Shown: positions 49,003-59,488, counted from the first letter of the stretch. The stretch: 64,000 bases of DNA from Muribaculaceae bacterium (GCA_022508985.1 JAFLUA010000004.1:1-64000), one strand, 5' to 3'. Notes: generated by a model from the sequence alone, not told the origin. Translations and numbers: made by a program.

Positions 49003-49740
49003 ATGAGCCTCGATTTCTTCAATAGTCGCGCTACGGTACGTAATTTCAGCAGCGCCCGGCGAGTGTCGGACGCGACTCTCGATGCGTTGTTAGAGTCGGC
49101 CACGCATGCGCCGTCGACGGGTAATATGCAGTTGTATAGCGTGATAGTTACGCGAGATGAATTGCGAAAATCCGAGCTTACGGCTTTGCATTTAGGGCAG
49201 CCTGCTGCCAAAAAAGCCGACGCGATGCTCACATTCTGTGCCGATGTGTCACGTTTTGGACAATGGTGTGCGCAAGGTGAAGCCGAGAGCGGGTTAGATA
49301 ATATGGGCGGGAAGATAACTGCCATTATCGATGCCGTGATTTTTGCGCAACAATTTGTAACAGCGGCAGAAATGACTGGTATCGGTTGTTGCTATCTTGG
49401 CACGGTAATGTATAATCTGAAAGGCTATAGCGAGTTTTTAGGCCTGCCGCAAGGTGTTATACCCTTGTTTACGGTCGCTGTGGGCTATCCTGCCGATGAT
49501 AATGAGTCGCGACCCTCCGACCGTCTTCCACTTGATGCCATAGTCAGTCGCGAGAAATATCACACGCCGACGGCTGAAGAGATAAGCCGCTATTATGCCG
49601 AAAAAGAAGCTCTTGAAGAGTCTCGGCGCTTTGTTATCGAGAACAACAAGAAAACGCTTGCGCAAGTTTATGCCGAGATTCGCTATCCTAAGGATTTGAA
49701 CGAAAAAATAGGCGCGGATATATTGGCTATGCTGAAGTAA
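49003..49740 (+). CDS. Nitroreductase family protein
   Basis: 245 aa; FNSRATVRNFSSARRVSDATLDALLESATHAPSTGNMQLYSVIVTRD. Confidence 0.92.
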   Translation: MSLDFFNSRATVRNFSSARRVSDATLDALLESATHAPSTGNMQLYSVIVTRDELRKSELTALHLGQPAAKKADAMLTFCADVSRFGQWCAQGEAESGLDNMGGKITAIIDAVIFAQQFVTAAEMTGIGCCYLGTVMYNLKGYSEFLGLPQGVIPLFTVAVGYPADDNESRPSDRLPLDAIVSREKYHTPTAEEISRYYAEKEALEESRRFVIENNKKTLAQVYAEIRYPKDLNEKIGADILAMLK

Positions 49741-49810
49741 TCAGATAGCATTGGTCTCGAGGCCGTAAAGGAGATTTGAATAGATAGTGAGTTGAAATTC
49801 AATAAATAAA

Positions 49811-49846
49811 AAAGATGTGCAGTAGTGACTGTACATCTTTTTTTTG
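49811..49846. terminator. Intrinsic terminator between nitroreductase gene and tRNA-Cys
   Basis: AAAGATGT-G-CAGT...ACTG-T-ACATCTTT stem flanked by A-run and T-run. Confidence 0.7.
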
Positions 49847-49917
49847 AGGTTCCTAGCAGAATCGAACTGCTGTAAACGGTTTTGCAGACCGGCGCCTAAC
49901 CACTCGGCCAAGGAACC
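49847..49917 (-). tRNA. tRNA-Cys(GCA)
   Basis: Minus strand GGTTCCTTGGCCGAGTGG...CTGCAAA anticodon loop...GCAGTTCGATTCTGC TAGGAACCT. Confidence 0.93.
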
Positions 49918-50050
49918 ATCTTGCCGTTAGCGAGTGCAAAGATAGTATATTTTTCTAAAAGCTCCAAATTTTTTTTGAACGTGGGAGAAAATGTGATTTA
50001 GAGTTGTAGGTGTAGCTGGGTGTTATTCAGCCGTTTGAAGTATCGGGTGG

Positions 50051-51112
50051 TTACCACAAGTCGAAGCGGTATCCGAACACGAGTTCGCCGCTGATAAGGC
50101 CGCTTGTGTATATAGTCTGCCTGTCGTTGATGATAGCGACGTCGAATTTGCCAATAGCACCAAAGAAGCAGTGGCCTTTGTTCCAAACGATAGAGGCCTT
50201 AAAACGGTTATACAGAGAAAACGACACCTTTTCTTTCCAAGCTGCAATGACGCCTTTTCTTAGCCCTATGATAGGCGATTCGCTAACACCGAAGACCCAA
50301 TTTGGCTTGAACACCCAGTTATATCCGTAACCTACGCGAATAGCGTAGTTCTGAGTATCGACGGTGTAGCGGTAGTCGTTCCAGTAGTCGGGCAGTTGGT
50401 TTCGCAAATCGACGGGCAGCTCACTGAAATCGAAGTCGAGGTTTTGCGCGTATATAGAAATGCCGGTGTAGAAAGAACCGTGGCTGCGTTTTTGTATTCT
50501 GCCGAAGCTGAAAGCGGCCGACTCGGAATATCGTTTGTGAGTGAAGAAGTAGTATGCATCGATACCCCAAGTTGTGTTGTTTATGCCGTTAAAGGGTAGG
50601 TTAACGCGACCCTCGGCATCTCTTGAGCCGAAGTATTTTATAGTGTTGCCGAGATTGTTGTGAATGAGATATGCTTCGGCCCCGAAAAGCATACAGTTGA
50701 ACCCCACACGCAGTCGTTGCCTCGAATGGTCGACACCTGTGAGTAATTTGTTGACATTTACGTCGTATCCAATCGATACTGCGAGGTAGTTGAGGTGCAG
50801 GCCAATTGAAGTAGAAGGCTTGCTATCCATGAAGATGTATTTCTTGCCGGGCAGCTCGAAGTGGTATCCGTCGAGCCAACTCTCGGTGGTTACGCGCGCG
50901 CTGAACTTGTGTCCGGTCGCGGCGACGTAGGTAGAGTCGTAGCCGTTGAAAAACTTATCGCCCCAACGGTAAGCGTTGACGCAAAAGCGCGGGAATTTAC
51001 CCCACTCGGCGATAGAGTCGAGTTTTAGGGAAAAGGCAGCCGTTTTCGGCGTGAATAACGCCGAAAAAAGTAAGGCTAATGCGCAGGCGGCTAAAAGTCG
51101 ATATCGTTTCAT
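50051..51112 (-). CDS. DUF4421 domain-containing protein
   Basis: Start placed at MKRYRLLAACALALLF; FCVNAYRWGDKFFNGYDSTYVAATGHKFSARVTTESWLDGYHFELPGKKYIFMDSKPSTSIGLHLNYLAVSIGYDVNVN. Confidence 0.8.
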   Translation of the reverse strand: MKRYRLLAACALALLFSALFTPKTAAFSLKLDSIAEWGKFPRFCVNAYRWGDKFFNGYDSTYVAATGHKFSARVTTESWLDGYHFELPGKKYIFMDSKPSTSIGLHLNYLAVSIGYDVNVNKLLTGVDHSRQRLRVGFNCMLFGAEAYLIHNNLGNTIKYFGSRDAEGRVNLPFNGINNTTWGIDAYYFFTHKRYSESAAFSFGRIQKRSHGSFYTGISIYAQNLDFDFSELPVDLRNQLPDYWNDYRYTVDTQNYAIRVGYGYNWVFKPNWVFGVSESPIIGLRKGVIAAWKEKVSFSLYNRFKASIVWNKGHCFFGAIGKFDVAIINDRQTIYTSGLISGELVFGYRFDLW

Positions 51113-51231
51113 TGTTTTGAGGTGCAAAATTACAAAAAATAGCTGATAAAGATGAAGCGCATTAAAAGAATGCATCGTATTACGGCAAAAATTTGTACCT
51201 TTGCATGGTAATTTATCCCCTTATTTATATT

Positions 51232-52761
51232 ATGCAGGAGAAAATTTTAATCCTTGATTTCGGTTCTCAGACGACCCAGTTGATAGGGCGTCGTATCCGC
51301 GAACTCAATATCTATAGTGAGATAGTACCTTATAATAAATATCCTTACGGTCGCGAGCAGGAGGAGGGTATAATAGGAGTGATACTCTCGGGAAGTCCGT
51401 TGTCGGTCTACGACAAAGATGCCTTTACGGTAGATATCCAAACGATAGCCGCAGCCGTACCGGTGTTAGGTATTTGCTATGGCGCCCAGTTGATGTCGCA
51501 TCAGAATGGCGGCAGGGTAGAGCCTGCGCCGTCGCGCGAATATGGACGCGCCAATCTTAGCTATATCGACGGAAGCTGTCCGATATTCAAGGGAATTGAG
51601 GTCGGAGCCCAGGTGTGGATGAGTCATGGCGACACAATAACGGAATTGCCGTCGACGTATCGCTGTGTGGCCTCGACGGCCGAAGTGCGTTTTGCGGCTT
51701 TTGCGGCGTCGGACACGATGTGGGGCGTACAGTTTCACCCGGAAGTGTTCCACAGCACGTGCGGCATGGCCTTGCTTGAGAATTTTGCCGTAGGCGTGTG
51801 CGGCGCGTCACGGTCGTGGAGTGCCGAGTCGTTTATAGAAAGCACCGTAGCCGAGCTTAAGGCAAAGCTCGGTGACGACCGTGTTATCTTGGGCCTTAGC
51901 GGCGGCGTTGACTCGTCGGTTGCTGCCGTGTTGCTCAACCGGGCGATAGGGTCGAACCTGACATGTATCTTTGTCGACCATGGCATGCTGCGTAAAAATG
52001 AGTTTGCGGAAGTGCTGCGCGACTATGAGTGCCTCGGCTTGAATGTCCGTGGTGTCGATGCCTCTGAAAAATTCTTTTCAGACCTTTCGGGCGCAACCGA
52101 TCCGGAACGTAAACGTAAGATTATAGGAGCCGACTTCATAGAGGTGTTCGATGAGGAGGCCTCGAAAATAAGTGATGCACGATGGCTCGCACAGGGGACC
52201 ATCTATCCTGATTGCATTGAGTCGCTGTCGATTACGGGCACGGTAATCAAGAGCCATCACAATGTGGGAGGTCTTCCCGAGCGAATGAATCTTCGCTTGT
52301 GTGAGCCACTCCGTCTTTTGTTTAAAGATGAGGTTCGAGCCGTTGGTCGCGCTCTTGGTATGCCCGAGCACCTCATTAGCCGTCATCCGTTCCCGGGGCC
52401 GGGCCTTGCGGTGCGTATCCTTGGCGAAGTTACGAGAGAGAAGGTTGGCATACTGCAAGAGGCCGATCATATCTTTATCCAGGGGTTGCGGGACAGTGGC
52501 CTTTATAACGATGTGTGGCAGGCCGGCGCCATACTGCTGCCGGTGCAGAGTGTAGGCGTGATGGGTGATGAGCGTACATACGAGCGCGCTGTAGCCCTCC
52601 GGGCAGTAACGTCGACCGATGCCATGACAGCCGATTGGGCCCATCTGCCATACGAATTCCTTGCCAAAGTGTCGAACGAAATCATCAACAAGGTGCGAGG
52701 CGTCAATCGCGTATGCTATGATATTTCGTCAAAACCGCCGGCAACGATAGAATGGGAATAA
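51232..52761 (+). CDS. guaA: GMP synthase (glutamine-hydrolysing)
   Basis: Start at [50 protein letters not shown]-terminal KPPATIEWE. Confidence 0.97.
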   Translation: MQEKILILDFGSQTTQLIGRRIRELNIYSEIVPYNKYPYGREQEEGIIGVILSGSPLSVYDKDAFTVDIQTIAAAVPVLGICYGAQLMSHQNGGRVEPAPSREYGRANLSYIDGSCPIFKGIEVGAQVWMSHGDTITELPSTYRCVASTAEVRFAAFAASDTMWGVQFHPEVFHSTCGMALLENFAVGVCGASRSWSAESFIESTVAELKAKLGDDRVILGLSGGVDSSVAAVLLNRAIGSNLTCIFVDHGMLRKNEFAEVLRDYECLGLNVRGVDASEKFFSDLSGATDPERKRKIIGADFIEVFDEEASKISDARWLAQGTIYPDCIESLSITGTVIKSHHNVGGLPERMNLRLCEPLRLLFKDEVRAVGRALGMPEHLISRHPFPGPGLAVRILGEVTREKVGILQEADHIFIQGLRDSGLYNDVWQAGAILLPVQSVGVMGDERTYERAVALRAVTSTDAMTADWAHLPYEFLAKVSNEIINKVRGVNRVCYDISSKPPATIEWE

Positions 52762-52901
52762 AAACTTGTGATAAAATTTGCATAGAAAACAATATTTTAC
52801 TACTTTTGTGGGCTGATTTTCCGCAATAGGCTCAACAAAGCAAAGGGTGTGTATGTAAACTCTTTCGCCTCAGCGGGTTAACTTTAATTATAAAACAATT
52901 A

Positions 52902-53222
52902 ATGTACGTAATCGTAGAAATCCAAGGACAGCAGTTTAAGGCAGAGAAAGACAAATTTCTCTATGTACACTACCTTGGAGAAAATGTGAAAGAAGGCGAA
53001 ACGGTAGAATTTGACCGCGTTCTCCTTGCCGATCTCGATGGCACAGTAAAAGTGGGTGCCCCTGTAGTTGAAGGCGCTAAAGTTGTTTGCGAAGTAGAGA
53101 AATCACTTGTAAAGGGCGACAAAGTTATCGTTTTCAAGAAAAAACGTCGTAAAGGCTATCGCCGTAAAAACGGACATCGCCAATACTTCACCAAAGTTGT
53201 CATCAAAGACATCTTAGCTTAA
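52902..53222 (+). CDS. rplU: 50S ribosomal protein L21
   Basis: 106 aa; [17 protein letters not shown]...[22 protein letters not shown]. Confidence 0.98.
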   Translation: MYVIVEIQGQQFKAEKDKFLYVHYLGENVKEGETVEFDRVLLADLDGTVKVGAPVVEGAKVVCEVEKSLVKGDKVIVFKKKRRKGYRRKNGHRQYFTKVVIKDILA

Positions 53223-53261
53223 CATTATTGTCTCACTACCAGAAAAAATTAAGAACAGACT

Positions 53262-53525
53262 ATGGCACATAAAAAAGGCGTCGGTAGTTCTAAGAACGGC
53301 CGTGAGTCAGAAAGCAAACGACTCGGTGTAAAGATTTATGGCGGACAATTCGCTAAAGCAGGCAACATTCTGAAACGTCAGCGTGGCACAGTGCATCATC
53401 CGGGCCTAAACGTAGGTATCGGAAAGGATCACACCCTTTATGCCCTCGTGAGTGGCACAGTACGCTTCTCGGAAGGACGTAACGGACGCAAGTTTATCAA
53501 CGTAGAGCCTGTAGGCGAAGCGTAA
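53262..53525 (+). CDS. rpmA: 50S ribosomal protein L27
   Basis: 87 aa; [43 protein letters not shown]. Confidence 0.98.
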   Translation: MAHKKGVGSSKNGRESESKRLGVKIYGGQFAKAGNILKRQRGTVHHPGLNVGIGKDHTLYALVSGTVRFSEGRNGRKFINVEPVGEA

Positions 53526-53608
53526 AACGCATTGAATTTGTAGAATACGGTGTGCTGTTGCAGCCTCTAAGCGGGTGGTGGCAGCACATTGTTTTTATAT
53601 TATAAGAT

Positions 53609-54409
53609 ATGAAGAAATTAGCACTATTACTATTAGCAGGCGCTACGGCCTTAACGACTTTTGCGTGGGGCCAGAAAGGGCACGATGTGGTTGCTTATAT
53701 AGCCGAATGTCATCTCACCCAAGCCGCAGCTGACTCCGTCGCAGCCATCTTCAATGGGCGCTCGGCAGTCTATTGGTCTAACTGGCTCGATAATGCGAGT
53801 CATACGCCCGAGTATGCATATACCAAATCGTGGCACTACAAAAATATAAATGAGGATGTTGCCTATGCCGATGCGCCGTTGAACCCTGAAGGCGATGTGG
53901 TAAGAGCTATACGAGAGCAGATAGCGCTTCTCTCAGATGTCAAGTCGACCAAAGGACAGAAAGAGCTTGCCCTGAAGATACTTATACACTGTGTTGGCGA
54001 TATGCACCAGCCGATGCACATGGGCCGATTGAGCGACCGTGGGGGAAATAACCATAAGCTGAAATATTTCGACCACGATTCAAATCTTCATTCGATATGG
54101 GATGGCTCGCTACTCAATTCGGGGCACGCGTGGTCGTATACCGAATGGCAGAATCAAATAGACCGTCTCGGCGAGATAGATGAGGCGATGGAAGCCATGG
54201 GTAATGTTGACGATTGGGCCCAGCAGACGCACACTATAGCGATACGCGTCTATAATTATTTCCCGCAGGGTATGAAGGTGTCGTATGATCAAATAGCCGC
54301 GTGGACTCCGGTGATAGAGCAGCAGTTGCTTCGCGGCGGTTTGCGATTGGCCCGCATCTTAAACGCAATTTTTGACCCTGAGAGCAAGGACAACCCGGCA
54401 GATTTTTGA
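53609..54409 (+). CDS. S1/P1 nuclease
   Basis: 266 aa; FAWGQKGHDVVAYIAECHL, HCVGDMHQPMHMGRLSDRGGN, LHSIWDGSLL. Confidence 0.93.
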   Translation: MKKLALLLLAGATALTTFAWGQKGHDVVAYIAECHLTQAAADSVAAIFNGRSAVYWSNWLDNASHTPEYAYTKSWHYKNINEDVAYADAPLNPEGDVVRAIREQIALLSDVKSTKGQKELALKILIHCVGDMHQPMHMGRLSDRGGNNHKLKYFDHDSNLHSIWDGSLLNSGHAWSYTEWQNQIDRLGEIDEAMEAMGNVDDWAQQTHTIAIRVYNYFPQGMKVSYDQIAAWTPVIEQQLLRGGLRLARILNAIFDPESKDNPADF

Positions 54410-54557
54410 TGTCGAGGGTCCACTCGCTTGTCGATTAGGATGATAAATCAAGGCGCTTCGGTATGTTTATATTGAGGCGCCTATGTTTTTAGCTGCCTTT
54501 AAGTGTTTGGATAATAGCCGTTTGGAGTGAGTTTGCTGAAAAAGTGGTGAAAAAATT

Positions 54558-54587
54558 TTGTCAATTAAAAAAAAGAGAGTAACTTTG
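54558..54587 (+). promoter_or_regulatory. Promoter of tRNA-Phe, TTG-N19-TAACTTTG
   Basis: TTG 54558-54560; TAACTTTG 54580-54587. Confidence 0.7.
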
Positions 54588-54618
54588 CAACGCAAAACGG
54601 CTGAGGCCAACATAGCGC

Positions 54619-54691
54619 GGTGCCATAGCTCAGTTGGTAGAGCAAAGGACTGAAAATCCTTGTGTCCCCGGTTCGATTCCTGGTGGCACCA
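54619..54691 (+). tRNA. tRNA-Phe(GAA)
   Basis: Acceptor GGTGCCA/TGGCACC, anticodon loop CTGAAAA, T-arm GGTTCGATTCC. Confidence 0.95.
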
Positions 54692-54987
54692 CAAAAAGCC
54701 CAAGTAATTGACAATCAATTATTTGGGTTGTTTTTATCTTCAACTCCCACCCAAAATTGGTCACGTTTTGGTTACAAATTAGTAGATTCAAAACCGAAGT
54801 GCAAAACTTCGAGTTACGAATCTCCTCTCTCAAACTCCTCTCGTGAGGGGATGCTTTAGCGGCGGGGGGCTGACGAGACAACCCCCAAGAGCGAAAAAAA
54901 CAGCGTCCAACTGACAAAACTGCGGCTTTCCAAAAACACGTGGCCGAAATCTTCGGCTGGACTCTCGAAGAAATAGAATAACAAGTA

Positions 54988-56043
54988 ATGACATTAGTTT
55001 TTTTGAAAATGCTATTATCGACATCTTTTGGTGATACAATAATTGACTTTGGTAAACAATATGGCTTCAACATATGGGATTGGAGTGCTGTGTTGATATC
55101 CTTTTGTTCAGTCCAAATTGCTGTTGTTTCTCTGATTGTAGCCACTAAAACTTTAAAATCTCAGCGGAAGACAGAAAAAAATACGTTACCTATTATTAAC
55201 AAATCAGTTCAACTATCTTTATTGGCTCAATCACTGAGAGGACTTTTTGATTCGTATTCTATTTTATTTGCTTTTGATTATATCTTATATATCACTGAAT
55301 ATAAAGCTAAACCTTCTTATCATTTTTGGCAGCACGCATTATTAGATGAATCAACTATCCATGAATCCTTATTTTTTTCATCATCACAAAAATATGAGCC
55401 CATACATCAATTAAAACTAGCTATTTCTGAATTTAATCAAAGCGTAATTTCTTTTAAAACAGTATTAAATTCCTCAAGTGAAAGTATGAAAAAAATGGAA
55501 TTGAATCATTTATATGATGAGATTGGGTACTTCATTTCATTATATCATGCTGTATTAAAAGAAACGTTTCAAATGAAAGAAGAAAATATAATAGATTTTT
55601 TTGACAAGAATTTTTTTCAAGATAAACGAGGAGGTAAATTTGCAAAGAGATTCCGTTCTAAATACATGGCTACTGCAGATACAAATTCAGTTTTACTCCC
55701 CGCAATTGAAAACTCTTTGTCTTCTCAATATCTTAATGACAAGTTTGAATTATTTTATGAACATGCTTCAGGTGACAATCTTTCCAAATTAAACAAAAAA
55801 GAATTTTCACATATTTTATCCCTACATGTTGACCTAATCCTAATGAACGTACATAGTTTGGGGCACCCAATTGAATTAACATCTAAGGAGGATAATCATA
55901 TAAAATTGAAGATTAACCCTTCTCCTGAAAACAGTGATTCAACTGCATCCTGGACAACACCTTTCCCAAATATTAGAAACCATAAAGATGACTCGAATAA
56001 AAAATTAAAACTCCTAAGCACCTGGATTTTTTATATCGAATAA
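54988..56043 (+). CDS. Hypothetical membrane-anchored protein
   Basis: 351 aa open frame, AT-rich; one N-terminal TM segment (WSAVLISFCSVQIAVVSLIVATKTLK) and a long probably helical domain. Confidence 0.65.
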   Translation: MTLVFLKMLLSTSFGDTIIDFGKQYGFNIWDWSAVLISFCSVQIAVVSLIVATKTLKSQRKTEKNTLPIINKSVQLSLLAQSLRGLFDSYSILFAFDYILYITEYKAKPSYHFWQHALLDESTIHESLFFSSSQKYEPIHQLKLAISEFNQSVISFKTVLNSSSESMKKMELNHLYDEIGYFISLYHAVLKETFQMKEENIIDFFDKNFFQDKRGGKFAKRFRSKYMATADTNSVLLPAIENSLSSQYLNDKFELFYEHASGDNLSKLNKKEFSHILSLHVDLILMNVHSLGHPIELTSKEDNHIKLKINPSPENSDSTASWTTPFPNIRNHKDDSNKKLKLLSTWIFYIE

Positions 56044-56278
56044 TAATTCCTATAAGAAATTTGTATTAATTTTGCGGTTAACTAATGTATAACTCCAATA
56101 GAAAACTTGCCTCGTTTTCCAACCTACTCGATTTGCCTAATTGAGCGTTACTATATAATTTTATATTATCAATTGGGGCCATATAGTGGCCGGAGGTTAA
56201 AATTACAATTATTATAATTGAAAGAGGATTTTATCTAAATCAATTGATTTCAAATCGCCATAACGGACTTATTTGCAC

Positions 56279-56833
56279 ATGAAGGAAATTATAAACTTAA
56301 TTAGATCAGATTATTATCGTTATAGGGGTGGAGATACAAAGATTCCCGTCTATAAGATTTTGATTCATCTGCTTTTTGGGCGAAATTATCCTTTCAATTA
56401 TTCATTTTGGCTAAGACTTTCGCATAAAAAGAATCCATTGTATATTTTGGCCAAGTTTATGCATCGTAGACTTTCAAAAAAATATTGTTTGCAGATTCCC
56501 TCCAAATGTAAAATTGGGTATGGCTTATATTTAGGTCATGGTATATGCATCGTTATAAATGGAAATACTGTAATTGGTAACAATGTAAATCTTAGTCAAT
56601 TCTTAAATATAGGCACTAATCATAAAACACCGGCAATTATTGGCGACGATGTATATATCGGTCCTAATGTCAGCATAGTTGAAGATGTAAAGATTGGGAG
56701 CAATTCATGCATTGGGGCAGGTGCTGTGGTGGTAAAAGATGTTCCCGAAAATGCAACAGTGGCAGGTGTGCCTGCGAAAGTAATTTCATATAAAAAACAC
56801 GATTTCATAAAGAATAGGTGGCCCGTTTCTTAG
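56279..56833 (+). CDS. Serine O-acetyltransferase-like left-handed beta-helix acetyltransferase
   Basis: Start at ATG 56279; IGYGLYLGHGICIVINGNTVIGNNVNLSQFLNIGTNHKTPAIIGDDVYIGPNVSIVEDVKIGSNSCIGAGAVVVKDVP. Confidence 0.9.
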   Translation: MKEIINLIRSDYYRYRGGDTKIPVYKILIHLLFGRNYPFNYSFWLRLSHKKNPLYILAKFMHRRLSKKYCLQIPSKCKIGYGLYLGHGICIVINGNTVIGNNVNLSQFLNIGTNHKTPAIIGDDVYIGPNVSIVEDVKIGSNSCIGAGAVVVKDVPENATVAGVPAKVISYKKHDFIKNRWPVS

Positions 56834-57198
56834 GATTATTGGAAAAGGAATTATTAACTGAAAAATCTCTTAATCGCCAAAAGAAAGGGTTATGTGAGAG
56901 GGCCGTGATACCAATAACGGGTTGAGTCAATTTTGTAAGATTTTGTAAAAAAAACTTTTCCAATCTTTGATAAATTGGTAAAGTTTGGGTGTTTATTGGC
57001 TCGGCGGGCGGCTCGCTTGGCACCGGCTACTCCTTTTCTTCTGCTTTCAAATGCTCCTGAAATGTAGTCGTGCATTTGGTGGCTTCAATGCTTCGGCGGC
57101 AAGCGCGGTCTAATTTTTAGGTTTGGCAAGATTAATGTTTTGCCAGTGAAATTGAGAAAATGCACGAAGAATATAATGTGCAGGTTATCAATGTGTTA

Positions 57199-57207
57199 CC
57201 CCCCCCC
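57199..57207 (+). repeat. C9 homopolymer tract upstream of the fimbrial operon promoter
   Basis: gttaCCCCCCCCCtat read directly. Confidence 0.8.
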
Positions 57208-57241
57208 TATAATTTATTTTGATTGTGTAGGTGTGAAAAAT

Positions 57242-57272
57242 TTGCGTATGCGGTAAAAAAGTCGTAAATTTG
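57242..57272 (+). promoter_or_regulatory. Putative promoter of fimbrial operon, TTG-N20-TAAATTTG
   Basis: TTG 57242-57244; TAAATTTG 57265-57272. Confidence 0.6.
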
Positions 57273-57416
57273 CGCGTTACGAGTGTCTTGACCTATGAGA
57301 TGAAAAACACTAAGAGGCACAATAGTAGCGTAAATGTGGGAATGAAATAATCTATAAAGCAATACGGTTAACCTTATAACTCGAAATAATTGAAAAACAA
57401 AATAAATAAACAAACA

Positions 57417-58004
57417 ATGTCAAAATCACTTAGATTTGCGCTGGTGGCAGTCTTGATGACTGTTGTCGGCATGGGCTTAAAAGCTCAGGGGGTAGGCTTG
57501 AAGACCAACCTCTTGTATGATGCAACAGCAACGATAAACGCGGGCCTTGAATTTGGCTTGGCCCCGAAGTGGTCGTTAGATGTATCCGGAAACTTTAATG
57601 GCTGGACGATCTCGGAGCAAACGTGGAAGCACTGGATGCTACAGCCGGAAGCACGCTATTGGTTCTGCGATCGTTTTGCAGGTCATTTCTTAGGAGTGCA
57701 TGCAATAGGCGGACAGTTCAACTGGGGCCATTTGAAACATGCTAACGACTTTTTGAACTCACCGTTCTCGTATCTGAAAGACCACCGCGTACAAGGATGG
57801 GGCGTTGGCGCCGGTATCGCATATGGCTATACATGGGTATTGAATCGCCACTGGAATTTCGAGGCTGAAATCGGCGTAGGTTTCATCCAGACCTGGTATG
57901 ACGTTTACAACTGTCAGGATTGTGCCAGCAAGATAGCCTCAGACAAAAAACATACTTACTATGGCCCGACCAAGGCGGCCCTAAATTTGGTTTATGTATT
58001 CTAA
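57417..58004 (+). CDS. DUF3575 domain-containing protein (fimbrial operon outer-membrane protein)
   Basis: Start at MSKSLRFALVAVLMTVVG; GLKTNLLYDATATINAGLEFGLAPKWSLDVSGNFNGW...MLQPEARYWFCDRFAGHFLGVHAIGG. Confidence 0.9.
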   Translation: MSKSLRFALVAVLMTVVGMGLKAQGVGLKTNLLYDATATINAGLEFGLAPKWSLDVSGNFNGWTISEQTWKHWMLQPEARYWFCDRFAGHFLGVHAIGGQFNWGHLKHANDFLNSPFSYLKDHRVQGWGVGAGIAYGYTWVLNRHWNFEAEIGVGFIQTWYDVYNCQDCASKIASDKKHTYYGPTKAALNLVYVF

Positions 58005-58017
58005 AAGACTATTCACT

Positions 58018-59472
58018 ATGAGAAGAATAAATACAATAAAAGGAATTTTGGCGGCGGCTGTAGTTAGTGTATCGCTCCAATGTGTAGCGCAACAAGTGCA
58101 AGAGGGCGCCCCGATGAATGTAGTGTGCAAAAAGTCGACGTTGGCACGCAACTATGACGAAATCACTGCAAAAATGGAGATCGACCTCACCGATGTAAAG
58201 GTAAAGAGCAATCAAGCTGCCATTTTTACCCCGATGATTGTAAATGCGGAAGACACTCTTCGTCTTCCGGGCGTAGGCGTATATGGCCGCACACGTTGGT
58301 ATCAATTTGAACGCAACGGCATGCGTCCCATCAGCGGTGCCGATGAAATATCGATGCGCGCAGGCAACCGTCAAGGCGTGGTAAAATATTCACAGACAGT
58401 AGAATATGATAGCTGGATGAACGGTTCGACCCTTATACTGCAACGCACCGACTATGGTTGTGCGGGTTGTGAGGCCACAGTAGATTATTTGCCGGAAGAA
58501 CTCGCTAACTATCGTATGGTTATCTATGAGCCGGAACTCATCTTCCAAGCAGCCATAGCCGAAGAGGTAAAGACTCGCGAGCTTGCCGGCCGTGCATACG
58601 TAGATTTCCCTGTAAACCTCACCACTATCTATCCTGAATATCGTCGCAACTCGATAGAGCTCGGTAAGATTATAGCAACTATCGACTCGGTGCGCAACGA
58701 TAAAGATATAACAGTTAAGTCGTTGTCGATTAAAGGTTTTGCTTCGCCCGAAGGCCCGTATGACAATAATATACGATTGGCAAAAGGCCGTACGGAGGCT
58801 CTCCGCAACTATGTACAGCAGCTTTATATGTTCCCCTACGGCTTCATCGAGACATCGTATGAACCGGAAGACTGGGAAGGGTTGCGTGAATATGTTGTTA
58901 ACTCGACAATGCCCGGACGTGAAGGCATCTTAGCAATTATCGATTCTTATATGGCTCCCGACCCCAAGAACTCGAAACTTGAAAAAGACTACCCCGAGCA
59001 GTATAAATTCCTCCTCGAGACAGTATATCCGGCGTTACGTCACTCCGACTACCGCATAGAGTATACAATCCGAGGCTTCAACGATATATCGGAAATTGCG
59101 GAACTTATGCGTACACATCCGTCGAAGCTGTCGCTCAACGAAATGTATATGCTTGCAGGCACCCTCGTGCCGGGTACTCCCGAATATAATGAGGTAATGG
59201 AGACAGCTGTTAAGATGTATCCCAGCGATGAAGTAGCAATCCTCAATGCCGCTACCGCCGCTATGCAACGCGACGACCTCAATCAGGCCGATCGCTATCT
59301 GTCGAAGGCCGGCAGCAGTGCCGACGCGCTCTATGCCCGCGGCGTTCTCTGCGGCTTGCAGAAAGAATATGCCAAGGCTATCTGGTATATGGAGCAGGCA
59401 GAAGCGAAAGGACATCCGTCGGCAGCCGGCGAAATAGAAAAGCTGAAATTAGCTAAGCAGTACTCTAAATAA
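58018..59472 (+). CDS. DUF3868/OmpA-like protein of fimbrial operon
   Basis: Start at MRRINTIKGILAAAV; DUF3868-type N-terminus, OmpA-like KSLSIKGFASPEGPYDNNIRLAKGRTEALRNYV. Confidence 0.85.
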   Translation: MRRINTIKGILAAAVVSVSLQCVAQQVQEGAPMNVVCKKSTLARNYDEITAKMEIDLTDVKVKSNQAAIFTPMIVNAEDTLRLPGVGVYGRTRWYQFERNGMRPISGADEISMRAGNRQGVVKYSQTVEYDSWMNGSTLILQRTDYGCAGCEATVDYLPEELANYRMVIYEPELIFQAAIAEEVKTRELAGRAYVDFPVNLTTIYPEYRRNSIELGKIIATIDSVRNDKDITVKSLSIKGFASPEGPYDNNIRLAKGRTEALRNYVQQLYMFPYGFIETSYEPEDWEGLREYVVNSTMPGREGILAIIDSYMAPDPKNSKLEKDYPEQYKFLLETVYPALRHSDYRIEYTIRGFNDISEIAELMRTHPSKLSLNEMYMLAGTLVPGTPEYNEVMETAVKMYPSDEVAILNAATAAMQRDDLNQADRYLSKAGSSADALYARGVLCGLQKEYAKAIWYMEQAEAKGHPSAAGEIEKLKLAKQYSK

Positions 59473-59488
59473 AAAATACTCTAATTTA

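Noticed and set aside
54630-55145. 171-aa minus-strand ORF
   Set aside because: Overlaps tRNA-Phe and the inverted repeat; contains a tRNA-derived peptide (VVPPGIEPGTQGFS), a common spurious translation
56176-56190. GGCCATATAGTGGCC palindrome as an attachment or recombinase site
   Set aside because: Single short 5-bp stem with no second copy noticed; likely chance or a minor leader hairpin
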